DNA of 64,000 nucleotides from positions 1 through 64,000 of the forward strand of contig NZ_JAFEXF010000003.1 of NCBI RefSeq assembly GCF_016905445.1. Direction: 5' to 3'. Every line of letters starts with the position of its first letter. The stretch's first letter is position 1. Below the pieces are notes generated by a model. The model made no database searches. It had not been told where the DNA came from and saw only the letters and a list, made by a program, of their open reading frames with translations. This stretch comes from Streptomyces sp. G44 (GTDB lineage: Bacteria > Actinomycetota > Actinomycetes > Streptomycetales > Streptomycetaceae). The position numbers were made by a program, and so were the translations under genes. This document shows positions 31,489 to 40,768 of the stretch, in pieces.

Positions 31489-32373
31489 TCAGTGCTCGCT
31501 CTTGGACTCGACCGCGTGGCCGCCGAACTGGTTGCGCAGCGCCGCGATCATCTTCATCTGCGGGGAGTCGTCCTGGCGCGAGGCGAACCGCGCGAAGAGC
31601 GAGGCCGTGATCGCCGGGAGCGGCACGGCGTTGTCGATGGCCGCCTCGACGGTCCAGCGGCCCTCGCCGGAGTCCTGCGCGAAGCCGCGCAGCTTCTCCA
31701 GGTGCTCGTCGTCGTCCAGGGCGTTGACCGCGAGGTCGAGCAGCCAGGAACGGATGACCGTGCCCTCCTGCCAGGAGCGGAAGACCTCGCGGACGTCCGT
31801 GACCGAGTCGACCTTCTCCAGGAGCTCCCAGCCCTCGGCGTAGGCCTGCATCATGGCGTACTCGATGCCGTTGTGGACCATCTTCGCGAAGTGGCCCGCA
31901 CCGACCTTGCCCGCGTGCACGGAGCCGAAGTCACCCTCGGGCTTGAGGGCGTCGAAGATGGGCTGCACCTTCGCCACGTCCTCGGCGTCGCCGCCGTACA
32001 TCAGGGCGTAGCCGTTCTTGAGGCCCCAGACGCCGCCGGAGACGCCGCAGTCGACGAAGCCGATGCCCTTGGCCTTCAGCTCCTCGGCGTGCTTCTCGTC
32101 GTCCGTCCAGCGAGAGTTGCCGCCGTCCACGACGACGTCGCCGGGCTGCAACAGCTCGGACAACTCGTCGATGGTGGACTGGGTCGCGGCCCCGGCCGGG
32201 ACCATCACCCACACCACGCGCGGGCCCTTCAGTTTGCCCACAAGCTCTTCGAGGCTGGGGACATCCGCGAGGTCCGGGTTGCGGTCGTATCCGATGACGG
32301 TGTGACCTGCGCGGCGGATGCGCTCGCGCATGTTGCCGCCCATCTTGCCGAGGCCGACGAGACCGAGCTCCAT
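31489..32373 (-). CDS. gnd: 6-phosphogluconate dehydrogenase, short form
   Basis: 294 residues from ATG 32373, preceded by AAGGAA at proper distance (GTG 32388 is also in frame). The Rossmann start MELGLVGLGKMGGNM binds NAD(P). GNSRWTDD, VDCGVSGGVWGLKNGYALMYGG and KMVHNGIEYAMMQAYAEG are the substrate and catalytic segments. It decarboxylates 6-phosphogluconate to ribulose 5-phosphate in the pentose phosphate pathway. It is shorter than the 470-residue dimeric form, like other YqeC-type enzymes. Its place between dnaN and recF is usual for actinomycetes. Confidence 0.95.
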   Translation of the reverse strand: MELGLVGLGKMGGNMRERIRRAGHTVIGYDRNPDLADVPSLEELVGKLKGPRVVWVMVPAGAATQSTIDELSELLQPGDVVVDGGNSRWTDDEKHAEELKAKGIGFVDCGVSGGVWGLKNGYALMYGGDAEDVAKVQPIFDALKPEGDFGSVHAGKVGAGHFAKMVHNGIEYAMMQAYAEGWELLEKVDSVTDVREVFRSWQEGTVIRSWLLDLAVNALDDDEHLEKLRGFAQDSGEGRWTVEAAIDNAVPLPAITASLFARFASRQDDSPQMKMIAALRNQFGGHAVESKSEH

Positions 32374-32462
32374 CAGAAGTTCCTTCACTAGCGAGGTGGC
32401 GTTACGGCACTTTCGTACCTGCGTCCGAGCCTACGCCCGGACACCCGCGCACACCTGTGGGC

Positions 32463-33593
32463 TCAGCCGCTCAGACGTACCGGCATGATCAGGTACTTGT
32501 AGGCGTCGTCGGCCTCGGCGTCCACGGCCGGCCTGCCGCTCAGCAGCGCGGGCTTCGTCGAGGTCGTGAACGACAGCTGGGCGACCGGCGAGTCGATCGC
32601 GCTCAGGCCGTCCAGCAGGAACGTCGGGTTGAAGGCGATGGAGATGTCGTCGCCCTCCAGCTGGGCGTCGACCCTTTCCACAGCCTGTGCGTCGTCGCTG
32701 GAGCCCGCCTCCAGGATGAGCACGCCCTGCTCGAAGCTGAGCCGCACTGGGGTGTTCCGCTCGGCGACCAGGGCCACACGCTTGACGGCCTCCACGAAGG
32801 GGGCGGTCTCGATCACGGCGACGGAGTTGAACTCGGTCGGGAACAGCGTGCGGTACTTCGGCAGATCGCCCTCGAGGAGACGCGTGGTCGTCCGCCGACC
32901 CGCACCCTCGAAGCCGATGAGGCCCTCGCCGGCGCCCGAGCCGGAGAGCGCCAGAGTGACCGTGTCGCCGCTCGTGAGCGCCTTGGCGGTGTCCAGGAGC
33001 GTCTTGGCGGGCACCAGGGCGACCGCGGACGCGTCGGGGTTCTCCGGCTTCCAGAGGAACTCGCGGACCGCGAAGCGGTAGCGGTCGGTGGAGGCCAGGG
33101 TGACGGTGTCGCCCTCGATCTCGATGCGTACGCCGGTCAGCACGGGCAGCGTGTCGTCGCGGCCCGCGGCGATGGCCACCTGGGAGGCGGCGGAGGCGAA
33201 GACCTCACCGGGGACGGTGCCCGTGGCGGTCGGCATCTGCGGCAGTGCGGGGTACTCCTCCACAGGAAGCGTGTGGAGTGTGAAGCGCGAGGAGCCGCAG
33301 ACCACCGTCGCCCGTACACCGTCTGTGGAGATCTCCACCGGGCGGTTGGGGAGCGCGCGGCAGATGTCCGCCAGCAGCCGGCCCGACACGAGAACCGTGC
33401 CTTCCTCGTCGACCTCCGCGTCCACCGAGACGCGCGCCGAGACCTCGTAGTCGAAGCTCGACAGGCTCAGGGCGCCTTCCTCGGCCTTCAGCAGCAGGCC
33501 TGCGAGGACGGGCGCAGGCGGCCGGGCCGGGAGGCTGCGCGCCGCCCAGGCCACCGCCTCCGCGAGTACGTCGCGTTCAACCCGGATCTTCAC
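32463..33593 (-). CDS. dnaN: DNA polymerase III beta sliding clamp
   Basis: 376 residues from GTG 33593, with AGGAGGG upstream; the open frame to 33719 is not coding. It starts MKIRVERDVLAEAVAWAARS and ends DAYKYLIMPVRLSG, the clamp C-terminus. Three repeated clamp domains fit the length. The ring tethers polymerase III to DNA and docks other factors. It is divergent in position from the origin spacer, the first gene leftward of oriC, and is transcribed in the direction of the leftward fork. Confidence 0.97.
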   Translation of the reverse strand: MKIRVERDVLAEAVAWAARSLPARPPAPVLAGLLLKAEEGALSLSSFDYEVSARVSVDAEVDEEGTVLVSGRLLADICRALPNRPVEISTDGVRATVVCGSSRFTLHTLPVEEYPALPQMPTATGTVPGEVFASAASQVAIAAGRDDTLPVLTGVRIEIEGDTVTLASTDRYRFAVREFLWKPENPDASAVALVPAKTLLDTAKALTSGDTVTLALSGSGAGEGLIGFEGAGRRTTTRLLEGDLPKYRTLFPTEFNSVAVIETAPFVEAVKRVALVAERNTPVRLSFEQGVLILEAGSSDDAQAVERVDAQLEGDDISIAFNPTFLLDGLSAIDSPVAQLSFTTSTKPALLSGRPAVDAEADDAYKYLIMPVRLSG

Positions 33594-34462
33594 CGTAAGC
33601 CGCCCTCCTGCTGTTGCTGGCTGCTCTCGCCCGCTGGGCCTGTGGCCCTCGTCGTCTGACTCGGTGTCTCTCAGCCATGCCGTGGGAAGGACACCGGGGT
33701 CCAGTCTGACGCACGGCACTGACAGTCGGTGCCCGTCGGGGTCAAGTCGCGGCGAGCGGCCTCGGAGCTCCGGAGAGCGAGTTGTGCACAGGCCCCACTT
33801 CCAAACGATTTCCCCGGACTCTCTAGTTGGGAGTAGTAGTAGGGCCTGTGGAAACCGTGGATAACCGTGAAAGCGCTGGTCAGCGCCGGTTTTTTATCCA
33901 CTGCGCCTGTGGGCGGCGCCCGTGGACAACCGGGGGTTTCTGTGGACGGGGGAAAGTTCTGCACACCCGATGCACAGGCAGGGGCCACTTCTCCCCAGCG
34001 CTGTCCCCAGCTTTACCCACCTTCCCCACAGGCCAATCACGCACCTTGGTGTGACGCCTTTCACTCGACCCGGTGAGGAGGCGCGTCGCGTTGCCGAACA
34101 GTGGACGGCTGTGTGGAGAAGCCGCTGAAAGCTGGGGAGAACCGGCCTGAACCTGTGGGTCGACGGTGGACAACGTCATGCACACCCTGTGGACGAAAAA
34201 TTCATCCACAGCCTGTGGAGAGTCGTCGTCCACGAATCCACAACCTGTTGACCTGGCCTGATGATCCCTCAGCAGCGTCCCCTGTGGACAGCGTCTGGAC
34301 AACTTTCCAGTCCCCAGGGTGTGGAAGCGAGAAAGTTCGCACATCTGTGGAGAACTGCCGTCTGACCAGCGGAAATCGAACACCCGGGGCCGGTCGTACG
34401 AAGATCCCGTGCGGTCGCGTCGGCCTCCATGGGTGCTGTGAGGGCGGGAAACGGGCGTCGAA

Positions 34463-34594
34463 CGGGCTTCACAGTCGGCCGGGAGGGCTGGGGAACGGGC
34501 TTCAGGGTCGGCCGGGAGGGCTGGGGAGCGGGCTCCAAGGCCGGGCCGGGAGGGCTCGGGAGCTGGTTTCAAGGCCGGGCCGGGAGGACGCAGA
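34463..34594. repeat. Four 33-bp tandem repeats between DnaA boxes and dnaA
   Basis: Four head-to-tail units of 33 bases (34463, 34496, 34529, 34562) share the core CGGGAGG after GTCGGC or GCCGGGC. They decay from the first to the fourth copy. They lie outside the DnaA-box cluster and before the dnaA terminator. Confidence 0.85.
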
Positions 34595-34620
34595 AGCGGG
34601 CCCTACGCGCGCGTGGGCGA

Positions 34621-34657
34621 CGAAAAGGGCGCCCCGGGAGTCGTCCCGGGGCGCCCT
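34621..34657 (-). terminator. Terminator of dnaA
   Basis: A perfect 14-bp GC-rich stem (34626-34639 with 34644-34657), GTCG loop, followed on the minus strand by TTTTCG. It is 18 bp past the dnaA stop and shields oriC from dnaA transcription. Confidence 0.92.
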
Positions 34658-34674
34658 CAGCGACGTGGCTGCCG

Positions 34675-36600
34675 TCAGCCGTTCTTGATGCGGTTGGTGA
34701 GCTCGGTGACCTGGTTGTAGATGGAGCGCCGCTCGGCCATCAGCGCACGGATCTTGCGGTCCGCGTGCATGACGGTCGTGTGGTCGCGGCCCCCGAACTG
34801 CGCCCCGATCTTCGGCAGGGAGAGATCGGTCAGCTCACGGCAGAGATACATGGCGATCTGGCGGGCCGTCACCAGCACGCGGCTGCGCGAGGAACCGCAC
34901 AGATCGTCCACCGTCAGCCCGAAGTAGTCGGCGGTCGCCGCCATGATGGCCGTCGCCGTGATCTCCGGAGCCGCGTCCTCGCCGCCCGGAATCAGGTCCT
35001 TGAGGACGATCTCGGTGAGCCCCAGGTCCACGGGCTGCCGGTTCAGCGACGCGAACGCCGTGACCCGGATCAGCGCCCCCTCCAGCTCACGGATGTTCCG
35101 CGAGATCCGCGACGCGATGAACTCCAGGACCTCCGGAGGGGCGTTGAGCTGCTCCTGGACCGCCTTCTTGCGGAGGATCGCGATACGCGTCTCCAGCTCG
35201 GGCGGCTGGACGTCGGTGATCAGCCCCCACTCGAAGCGGTTGCGCAGCCGGTCCTCCAGCGTGACCAGCTGCTTGGGAGGCCGGTCGCTGGAGAGCACGA
35301 TCTGCTTGTTCGCGTTGTGGAGCGTGTTGAAGGTGTGGAAGAACTCCTCCTGCGTCGACTCCTTGTCCGCGAGGAACTGGATGTCGTCGACCAGCAGGAT
35401 GTCCATCTCGCGGTACCGCTTGCGGAAACTGTCGCCCTTGCCGTCGCGGATGGAGTTGATGAACTCGTTGGTGAACTCCTCGGAGCTCACGTACCGCACG
35501 CGCGTACCGGGGTAGAGGCTGCGGGCGTAGTGCCCGATCGCGTGCAGAAGATGCGTTTTGCCGAGCCCCGACTCCCCATAGATGAAGAGGGGGTTGTACG
35601 CCTTCGCCGGAGCCTCGGCGACGGCGACCGCGGCCGCGTGCGCGAAGCGGTTGGACGCGCCGATGACGAAGGTGTCGAAGAGGTATTTGGGGTTCAGCCG
35701 CGCGGTCGGCTCACCGGGGCCCGTCGCGGGCGCCGGCTGCGCGGCCAGCGGACCGGGGGCGCCGCTCGACGAGGTCGGACCGACGGGCCCGCCCCGGTGC
35801 ACGCCGTGGCCACCGTGTCCGGCATTGCCGCGGTGATCACGGGGGTCCCGGGGGTCACGGTGATCACGAGGATCGCGGTGGTCGCGGTGATCACCGGACG
35901 AGTCCTGCATGTCATGGCGTTCGCGCCGGTCCTGCGGCTCGGAACGCTGCTGCTCGTAGGGCGAGCGGTCCTGCGGCGGCTGCGAGCGGTAGTCGTGCTG
36001 CGGCTGCTGGACCGGATTGGCGTACGGATCACGCTCGGGGAAGCCGAGCCGCGGCTGCTGCCAGCCATAGTCGTCCTGGGGCTGCGGCCAGGCGCCGGGA
36101 CCCGGCCGCTGGTAGTCCGGGTAGGCCGGGCGCGCGGTCGGCATCTGGTCGGACCGGGAGCCCGGCTGGTGATCGTCCGAGGGGCGGCGCCCGTAGTTCT
36201 CGTACGGCTCGCGGCCCTGTCCGGAGGCCGACGGCAGCTCCGGCTCCTCATAGCGCTGCTGGTGCGACTGCTGTTGCTGCTGCTGATGCTGGTGCGGCGG
36301 CGCCGGCGGGCCCGCGGGCTCACCGACGGAGTCGTCGACCGTGATCGCGATGCGGATCGGTCGTCCGCATTCCCGGCTCAGGGTCTCGCTGACCACGGGC
36401 GCCAGGCGGCCTTCGAGTACGCCCTTGGCGAATTCGTTGGGAACCGCGAGCAGCGCGGTGTCGGCGACGAGCGCCAAGGGCTGGCAGCTCCTGAGCCACC
36501 GCTCGTCCTTCGCCTCGACACCCTGCCCTCGCCCCTCGCCCAGCAGGTGCTCCAGAACGCGTGGCCACACTGCGGCAAGATCGGCAGGTACGTCAGCCAC
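34675..36600 (-). CDS. dnaA: Chromosomal replication initiator DnaA
   Basis: 641 residues from GTG 36600, the start giving the usual Streptomyces N-terminus [20 protein letters not shown]. Domain I (1-95) binds helicase factors. Domain II (about 96-305) is very long, with a Gln/His run and DHRD/DPRD repeats. Domain III (AAA+) has Walker A GESGLGKT (Lys348) and Walker [10 protein letters not shown]. Domain IV ends with the DNA-binding signature [18 protein letters not shown]-DnaA binds the boxes of the adjacent origin and unwinds it. Streptomyces DnaA is known for the long domain II. Autoregulation is suggested by a DnaA box beside its promoter. Confidence 0.98.
   Translation of the reverse strand: MADVPADLAAVWPRVLEHLLGEGRGQGVEAKDERWLRSCQPLALVADTALLAVPNEFAKGVLEGRLAPVVSETLSRECGRPIRIAITVDDSVGEPAGPPAPPHQHQQQQQQSHQQRYEEPELPSASGQGREPYENYGRRPSDDHQPGSRSDQMPTARPAYPDYQRPGPGAWPQPQDDYGWQQPRLGFPERDPYANPVQQPQHDYRSQPPQDRSPYEQQRSEPQDRRERHDMQDSSGDHRDHRDPRDHRDPRDPRDHRGNAGHGGHGVHRGGPVGPTSSSGAPGPLAAQPAPATGPGEPTARLNPKYLFDTFVIGASNRFAHAAAVAVAEAPAKAYNPLFIYGESGLGKTHLLHAIGHYARSLYPGTRVRYVSSEEFTNEFINSIRDGKGDSFRKRYREMDILLVDDIQFLADKESTQEEFFHTFNTLHNANKQIVLSSDRPPKQLVTLEDRLRNRFEWGLITDVQPPELETRIAILRKKAVQEQLNAPPEVLEFIASRISRNIRELEGALIRVTAFASLNRQPVDLGLTEIVLKDLIPGGEDAAPEITATAIMAATADYFGLTVDDLCGSSRSRVLVTARQIAMYLCRELTDLSLPKIGAQFGGRDHTTVMHADRKIRALMAERRSIYNQVTELTNRIKNG
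35820..35905. repeat. Short repeats encoding DHRD/DPRD units in DnaA domain II
   Basis: Repeated GGTGATCACG, GGGGTC and GTGGTCGCG units encode an alternating Asp/His/Arg/Pro tract in the disordered linker of DnaA. Unit number is likely to differ between strains. Confidence 0.8.
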
Positions 36601-36693
36601 AGGGCACGCTCTCTCACGGGGTCCCACGAAGGTGTGGTTCTTGGGACGGAAATCGGGATGGGGAGGGGGAAGGGAACGAATCGGAGTTCAGCC

Positions 36694-36723
36694 AAGGTAG
36701 TCAGGGCGACGGCTGCGGTTCAA
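36694..36723 (-). promoter_or_regulatory. dnaA promoter
   Basis: On the minus strand TTGAAC (36718-36723), an 18-base spacer and TACCTT (36694-36699) form a good housekeeping promoter. The predicted start is near 36687, about 87 bases before the dnaA GTG. Confidence 0.65.
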
Positions 36724-36727
36724 GTTG

Positions 36728-36748
36728 TTGTCCACAGGCTGTGCACAG
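36728..36748. promoter_or_regulatory. Two DnaA boxes beside the dnaA promoter
   Basis: TTGTCCACA (36728-36736) is the exact Streptomyces consensus and lies 5 bp upstream of the dnaA -35. TGTGCACAG (36740-36748) is a second, weaker box. Binding would repress dnaA, as known in Streptomyces. Confidence 0.8.
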
Positions 36749-36769
36749 TGTCCCCTTCCAACGGTCGGT

Positions 36770-36799
36770 TTGACCGGATGGCGTAGCCCCGCGTACCGT
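36770..36799 (+). promoter_or_regulatory. rpmH promoter
   Basis: TTGACC (36770-36775), an 18-base spacer and TACCGT (36794-36799) lie 168 bp before the rpmH start and point rightward, divergent from dnaA. Confidence 0.65.
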
Positions 36800-36967
36800 G
36801 ACCAGGTCGAGTTGTCGATGGCTGCTGCCGCCTGCCTCCGATGGGCAAAGATCACGATCTGTGATTGTGAAGCGGTGCACTCGGTGCGTATTCGCGAGCT
36901 TCTCGTGGGCGCACGGTGACAGCCAGGCGATGTCCCGCCACCACACAATCATTTCTGGAGCCCCCGA

Positions 36968-37105
36968 GTGAGCAAGCGCACCTTCCAGCCGAACAACCGT
37001 CGTCGCGCCAAGACCCACGGCTTCCGCCTGCGGATGCGCACCCGTGCCGGCCGCGCGATTCTCGCGAACCGTCGTGGCAAGGGTCGCGCCAGCCTGTCCG
37101 CCTGA
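36968..37105 (+). CDS. rpmH: Ribosomal protein bL34
   Basis: 45 residues, GTG start: [18 protein letters not shown] and a highly basic remainder ending GRASLSA. This is the complete L34 protein of the large ribosomal subunit. It is the first gene rightward of dnaA, followed 21 bp later by rnpA; the rpmH-rnpA pair is conserved in bacteria. Confidence 0.98.
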   Translation: MSKRTFQPNNRRRAKTHGFRLRMRTRAGRAILANRRGKGRASLSA

Positions 37106-37126
37106 TCTCAGTCAGGTCATGACGTC

Positions 37127-37498
37127 GTGCTGCCTACCGAGCATCGGCTGAGGCGGCGCGAAGACTTCGCGACCGCGGTACGCCGAGGACGCCGGGCCGG
37201 ACGCCCGCTCCTCGTCGTCCATCTACGCAGCGGCGCCACGGACCCGCACGTGCCTGGGGAGACCCTTCCCCCGACACGTGCGGGTTTCGTCGTCAGCAAG
37301 GCCGTGGGCGGAGCCGTCGTACGCAACGCGGTGAAGCGCAGGCTTCGCCACCTCATGCGCGACCGGCTGGCCGCCGTGCCCCCCGGTAGCCTGGTAGTCG
37401 TACGAGCGCTGCCCGGAGCGGGTGACGCCGACCAAGCACAGCTGGCCCGAGACCTGGACGCCGCCTTGCAGCGGTTGCTGGGAGGGGGCGCGCGATGA
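37127..37498 (+). CDS. rnpA: Ribonuclease P protein component
   Basis: 123 residues, GTG start. It begins [22 protein letters not shown], and includes the RNP motif region [16 protein letters not shown] that contacts the catalytic RNA. It helps RNase P trim tRNA 5' leaders. The stop overlaps the yidD start (ATGA), so translation is coupled. The middle has a Thr/Pro-rich insertion around [17 protein letters not shown] residues, within the normal range for Streptomyces. Confidence 0.96.
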   Translation: MLPTEHRLRRREDFATAVRRGRRAGRPLLVVHLRSGATDPHVPGETLPPTRAGFVVSKAVGGAVVRNAVKRRLRHLMRDRLAAVPPGSLVVVRALPGAGDADQAQLARDLDAALQRLLGGGAR

Positions 37499-37851
37499 AG
37501 TACCCGCTGTTGGCCCTGATCAAGCTGTACCAGTGGACGATCAGTCCGCTCCTGGGCCCGGTGTGCAAGTACTACCCGTCGTGTTCCCGCTACGGCTACC
37601 TGGCCATCGACCGGCACGGTGCGATCAAGGGAACGGCGCTCACCGCCTGGCGCGTCCTGCGGTGCAATCCGTGGTCGCTCGGTGGTGTCGACCATGTTCC
37701 GCCGCGCAAGCGTCCGCGGTGGCACGAGATGCTGCGCGCGGCCTGGCGCGAACGCAAGGGCGGGCCCTCCGCCGCGGGCGGGCCGACCGGGGCTCTTCCC
37801 CCGAGCACGGCCGCCGAGACCGAGACCCCGTCCCATGCTCAAGGAGCTTGA
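37495..37851 (+). CDS. yidD: Membrane protein insertion efficiency factor YidD
   Basis: 118 residues. The conserved core [35 protein letters not shown] with three Cys, and [14 protein letters not shown] identify the YidD family, which is membrane-associated through an amphipathic N-terminus and aids YidC. The C-terminal about 35 residues are a variable Pro/Ala/Thr-rich tail. It overlaps rnpA by 4 bases and precedes yidC by 3 bases. Confidence 0.95.
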   Translation: MKYPLLALIKLYQWTISPLLGPVCKYYPSCSRYGYLAIDRHGAIKGTALTAWRVLRCNPWSLGGVDHVPPRKRPRWHEMLRAAWRERKGGPSAAGGPTGALPPSTAAETETPSHAQGA

Positions 37852-37854
37852 TTA

Positions 37855-39162
37855 GTGGACACGATTGCCAGTCTCTTCAGCTTTATCACGACACCAGTTT
37901 CGTGGGTCATCGTTCAGTTCCACTCGGTGTACGGGAAGCTCTTCGGCCCCGACACGGGCTGGGCCTGGGGCCTGTCCATCGTGTCCCTGGTGATCCTGAT
38001 CCGTATCTGCCTGATCCCGCTCTTCGTGAAGCAGATCAAGGCCACTCGGGCGATGCAGACGCTGCAACCCGAGATGAAGAAGATCCAGGAGCGCTACAAG
38101 AGCGACAAGCAGCGCCAGTCCGAAGAGATGATGAAGCTGTACAAGGAGTCGGGTACCAACCCGCTCTCCTCGTGCCTTCCCATCCTGGCGCAGTCGCCGT
38201 TCTTCTTCGCCCTGTACCACGTGCTCAACAGCATCGCGACGGGCAAGGAGATCGGGGTCATCGACGGCCCGCTCCTGGAGAGCGCGCGCAAGGCGCACAT
38301 CTTCGGCGCCCCGCTGGCCGCGAAGTTCATGGACAGCGCCGACAAGGTCGCCTCGCTCGGTGCCACGCTGACCGACGTCCGCGTCATCACCGCCGTCATG
38401 ATCATTTTGATGTCGGCCTCCCAGTTCTTCACCCAGCGCCAGCTGATGACGAAGAACGTCGACACCACGGTGAAGACGCCGTTCATGCAGCAGCAGAAGA
38501 TGCTGATGTACGTCTTCCCGATCATGTTCGCCATCTTCGGCATCAACTTCCCCGTCGGTGTCCTCGTCTACTGGCTGACCACCAACGTGTGGACCATGGG
38601 CCAGCAGATGTTCGTGATCCGCCGGAACCCGACGCCGGGCTCCAAGGCGCAGGCCGCCTTCCTGGAGCGTCTCCAGAAGCAGGTCACGCACCACAAGAAG
38701 GTGCGGGGCCGTGGCAATGTGAACGTCATCAAGGCGATCGTCGCCAAGGGCCGGGACCGCAACGAGTTCGAGCGCAAGTTCATCAACGGTCTGACCAAGG
38801 CGGGCCTCGCGGCCCAGGCCGACGGCACCGTGGTGGAGAGCGAGACTGCCGTCGCCACGGAGACGGAGGACGGGGCCACGGCCGCCGGTGCCCCGCGGCG
38901 CCAGCAGCCCAAGCGCCAGAGCAAGGCCAAGCGCCAGTCCGCCACCGCGCAGGGCACCGCCAAGCAGCCGGACGGCGAAGAGGTCACCAAGACGTCGCTG
39001 GAGAAGGCTCAGGACCAGCCTGAGGACGCCACCCCCACGGCCAAGCCGGCGGGCGGCAACACGACGGGCAACAAGCCCGGCTCCGGTACCCGCAGCAAAG
39101 CCAAGTCGGGACAGCAGCGCAAGGGCCAGCAGCGGCCCAAGCACCCGTCCTCCAAGAAGTAG
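37855..39162 (+). CDS. yidC: Membrane protein insertase YidC (Oxa1 family)
   Basis: 435 residues, GTG start. It has the short Gram-positive form without the large periplasmic domain: helix near 8-30, the conserved core [23 protein letters not shown] with its functional Arg, then [25 protein letters not shown] as a coiled hairpin and further helices to [22 protein letters not shown]. The C-terminal about 120 residues are basic and Lys/Gln-rich, fitting ribosome contact. It inserts membrane proteins with or without Sec. It is in the rpmH-to-jag run. Confidence 0.96.
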   Translation: MDTIASLFSFITTPVSWVIVQFHSVYGKLFGPDTGWAWGLSIVSLVILIRICLIPLFVKQIKATRAMQTLQPEMKKIQERYKSDKQRQSEEMMKLYKESGTNPLSSCLPILAQSPFFFALYHVLNSIATGKEIGVIDGPLLESARKAHIFGAPLAAKFMDSADKVASLGATLTDVRVITAVMIILMSASQFFTQRQLMTKNVDTTVKTPFMQQQKMLMYVFPIMFAIFGINFPVGVLVYWLTTNVWTMGQQMFVIRRNPTPGSKAQAAFLERLQKQVTHHKKVRGRGNVNVIKAIVAKGRDRNEFERKFINGLTKAGLAAQADGTVVESETAVATETEDGATAAGAPRRQQPKRQSKAKRQSATAQGTAKQPDGEEVTKTSLEKAQDQPEDATPTAKPAGGNTTGNKPGSGTRSKAKSGQQRKGQQRPKHPSSKK

Positions 39163-39176
39163 AAGGAGTCCATCCC

Positions 39177-39692
39177 GTGACGGAAGGCACCACCACCTCC
39201 GCCGCAGCTGAGGCCGGCGACACCCTCACCCGCCTTGAGCAGGAGGGTGAGATCGCGGCGGACTACCTCGAGGGTCTGCTGGACATCGCCGACCTCGACG
39301 GCGACATCGACATGGACGTCGAGGCCGACCGCGCCGCTGTCTCGATCATCAGCGACACGGCCAGCCGTGACCTTCAGAAGCTGGTCGGTCGCGACGGAGA
39401 GGTCCTGGAGGCGCTCCAGGAGCTCACGCGGCTCGCCGTGCACCGTGAGACCGGTGACCGCAGCCGCCTGATGCTGGACATCGCGGGCTACCGCGCCAAG
39501 AAGCGCGAGGAGCTCTCGGAGCTGGGTGCCAAGGCCGCGGCCGAGGTCAAGAGCTCCGGTGAGCCGACCAAGCTCCAGCCGATGACGCCGTTCGAGCGCA
39601 AGGTCGTGCATGATGCGATCAAGGCCGCCGGTCTGCGCAGCGAGTCCGAGGGCGAGGAGCCGCAGCGCTTCGTCGTCGTACTCCCCGCCTGA
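39177..39692 (+). CDS. jag: Jag/KhpB RNA-binding protein (KH-R3H)
   Basis: 171 residues, GTG start with AAGGAG upstream. An acidic N-terminus is followed by a KH domain (about 35-105; GRDGEVLEALQELTRLAV includes the GxxG-like loop) and an R3H domain (about 108-168; MTPFERKVVHDAI). KhpB with KhpA binds RNA and affects cell size in other Gram-positives. It closes the yidC operon before a clear terminator. Confidence 0.93.
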   Translation: MTEGTTTSAAAEAGDTLTRLEQEGEIAADYLEGLLDIADLDGDIDMDVEADRAAVSIISDTASRDLQKLVGRDGEVLEALQELTRLAVHRETGDRSRLMLDIAGYRAKKREELSELGAKAAAEVKSSGEPTKLQPMTPFERKVVHDAIKAAGLRSESEGEEPQRFVVVLPA

Positions 39693-39708
39693 GCGGCACC
39701 GCGTGTTC

Positions 39709-39746
39709 CCGGCCCCGTCTGTTCACAGGCGGGGCCGGTCTTTGTC
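39709..39746 (+). terminator. Terminator after jag
   Basis: A 13-bp stem (39709-39721 with 39726-39738, one G-U) and TTCA loop are followed by TCTTTGTC. Confidence 0.88.
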
Positions 39747-39792
39747 AGCCTGATAGTCAGCCACCCCAGTGCGGTACGGAAGGACGGTCCCC

Positions 39793-40512
39793 GTGACGGA
39801 GGCAGCGGAGCTTCCCCCGGCGCCTGATGAGGCCCGGACGGTATTCGGCGATCGCTTCGCGGACGCGGTCCGGTACGCGGAGCTGCTCGCCGATGCGGGA
39901 GTGCAGCGAGGCCTGATCGGTCCCCGAGAGGTGCCCCGGCTCTGGGAGCGGCACCTGCTGAACTGCGCGGTGCTGTCCGAGGTCGTGCCCGAGGGCGTCA
40001 CGGTGTGCGACGTAGGCTCCGGCGCCGGCCTGCCCGGCATTCCGCTGGCCCTCGTCCGTCCGGACCTGAAGATCACGCTCCTGGAGCCACTGCTGCGGCG
40101 CACGAACTTCCTCACCGAGGTCGTCGAGCTGCTCGACCTCACTCATGTGACGGTGGTGCGGGGACGTGCCGAGGAAGTGCTCGGCAAGCTGCCGCCGGTC
40201 CATGTGGTGACCGCGCGAGCCGTGGCTCCGCTGGACCGCCTGGCGGCCTGGGGAGTCCCCCTGCTGCGACCGTACGGCGAGATGCTCCTCCTCAAGGGCG
40301 ATACCGCCGAGGAAGAGGTCAAGGCAGCGGGTTCCGCCCTGAGCAAGCTCGGCGCGGTCGGCACCTCCGTGCTGCATGTCGGTGAAGGCGTGGTGGATCC
40401 GCTGTCCACGGTCGTCCGGGTCGAGGTCGGGGAGAGCCCGGGCGGTGTGCGCTTCGCGGCGAAGCGCGCCAAGGCCGCCCGCACCGGCCGCGCGCGACGC
40501 CGTCGCAGCTGA
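39793..40512 (+). CDS. rsmG: 16S rRNA (guanine-527-N7)-methyltransferase
   Basis: 239 residues from GTG 39793, which has AAGGA about 9 bases upstream; GTG 39769 is a weaker option. The SAM-binding motif VCDVGSGAGLPGIPLALVRPD, LWERHLLNCAVL and TARAVAPLDRLAAW define RsmG (GidB). It methylates G527 of 16S rRNA, and its loss gives low-level streptomycin resistance, well known in Streptomyces. It ends in the basic tail RTGRARRRRS. It precedes a parS site and parA. Confidence 0.96.
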   Translation: MTEAAELPPAPDEARTVFGDRFADAVRYAELLADAGVQRGLIGPREVPRLWERHLLNCAVLSEVVPEGVTVCDVGSGAGLPGIPLALVRPDLKITLLEPLLRRTNFLTEVVELLDLTHVTVVRGRAEEVLGKLPPVHVVTARAVAPLDRLAAWGVPLLRPYGEMLLLKGDTAEEEVKAAGSALSKLGAVGTSVLHVGEGVVDPLSTVVRVEVGESPGGVRFAAKRAKAARTGRARRRRS

Positions 40513-40599
40513 TTGACGGCGGGCTGTACTCCACAAAAGCTGCCAAACGTACGCATACCGGGGTGTCGCACGAGCGGCACCCCGGTTGCCGTGCATCGT

Positions 40600-40613
40600 G
40601 TTTCACGTGAAAC
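40600..40613. promoter_or_regulatory. parS site upstream of parA
   Basis: GTTTCACGTGAAAC, the exact ParB-binding palindrome, lies between rsmG and parA. Confidence 0.95.
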
Positions 40614-40768
40614 GTCGCTCACTGCTGCATGGCATCATCAATCGCGGCCGCGCTGCGGAACCTCGCGACCGCCGCCCCCTCGGTTCCCTCGATAAGGGCA
40701 CGGAGATTTCCACAGAGGGGGATTCGTCCACAGAAGACCGGGCCTCGCTGGTTCATGACCCTCAAAGC

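Larger units (their letters stand above)
33594..34674. other. oriC: Chromosomal origin of replication, oriC
   Basis: This 1.08 kb spacer between dnaN and dnaA has no gene and many DnaA boxes (Streptomyces consensus TTGTCCACA). Candidates start at 33782, 33847, 33856, 33894, 33921, 33941, 34022, 34112, 34165, 34188, 34202, 34214, 34226, 34234, 34283, 34294, 34320 and 34346. They occur in both orientations with one or two mismatches. The less GC-rich stretch around 33885-33900 (GGTTTTTTATCC) and 34196-34205 (AAAAATTC) could aid opening. A 33-bp tandem repeat and the dnaA terminator fill the dnaA-proximal end. Confidence 0.95.

Noticed and set aside
30178..32391. 737-codon plus-strand frame
   Set aside because: Antisense to recF and gnd; no protein-like features.
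34269..34572. Minus-strand frame across the 33-bp repeats near oriC
   Set aside because: It encodes only repeated Pro/Ala/Arg units from the repeat DNA, lacks a ribosome site and runs through DnaA boxes.
34429..36786. 785-codon plus-strand frame through dnaA
   Set aside because: Shadow of dnaA; crosses the dnaA terminator and promoter.
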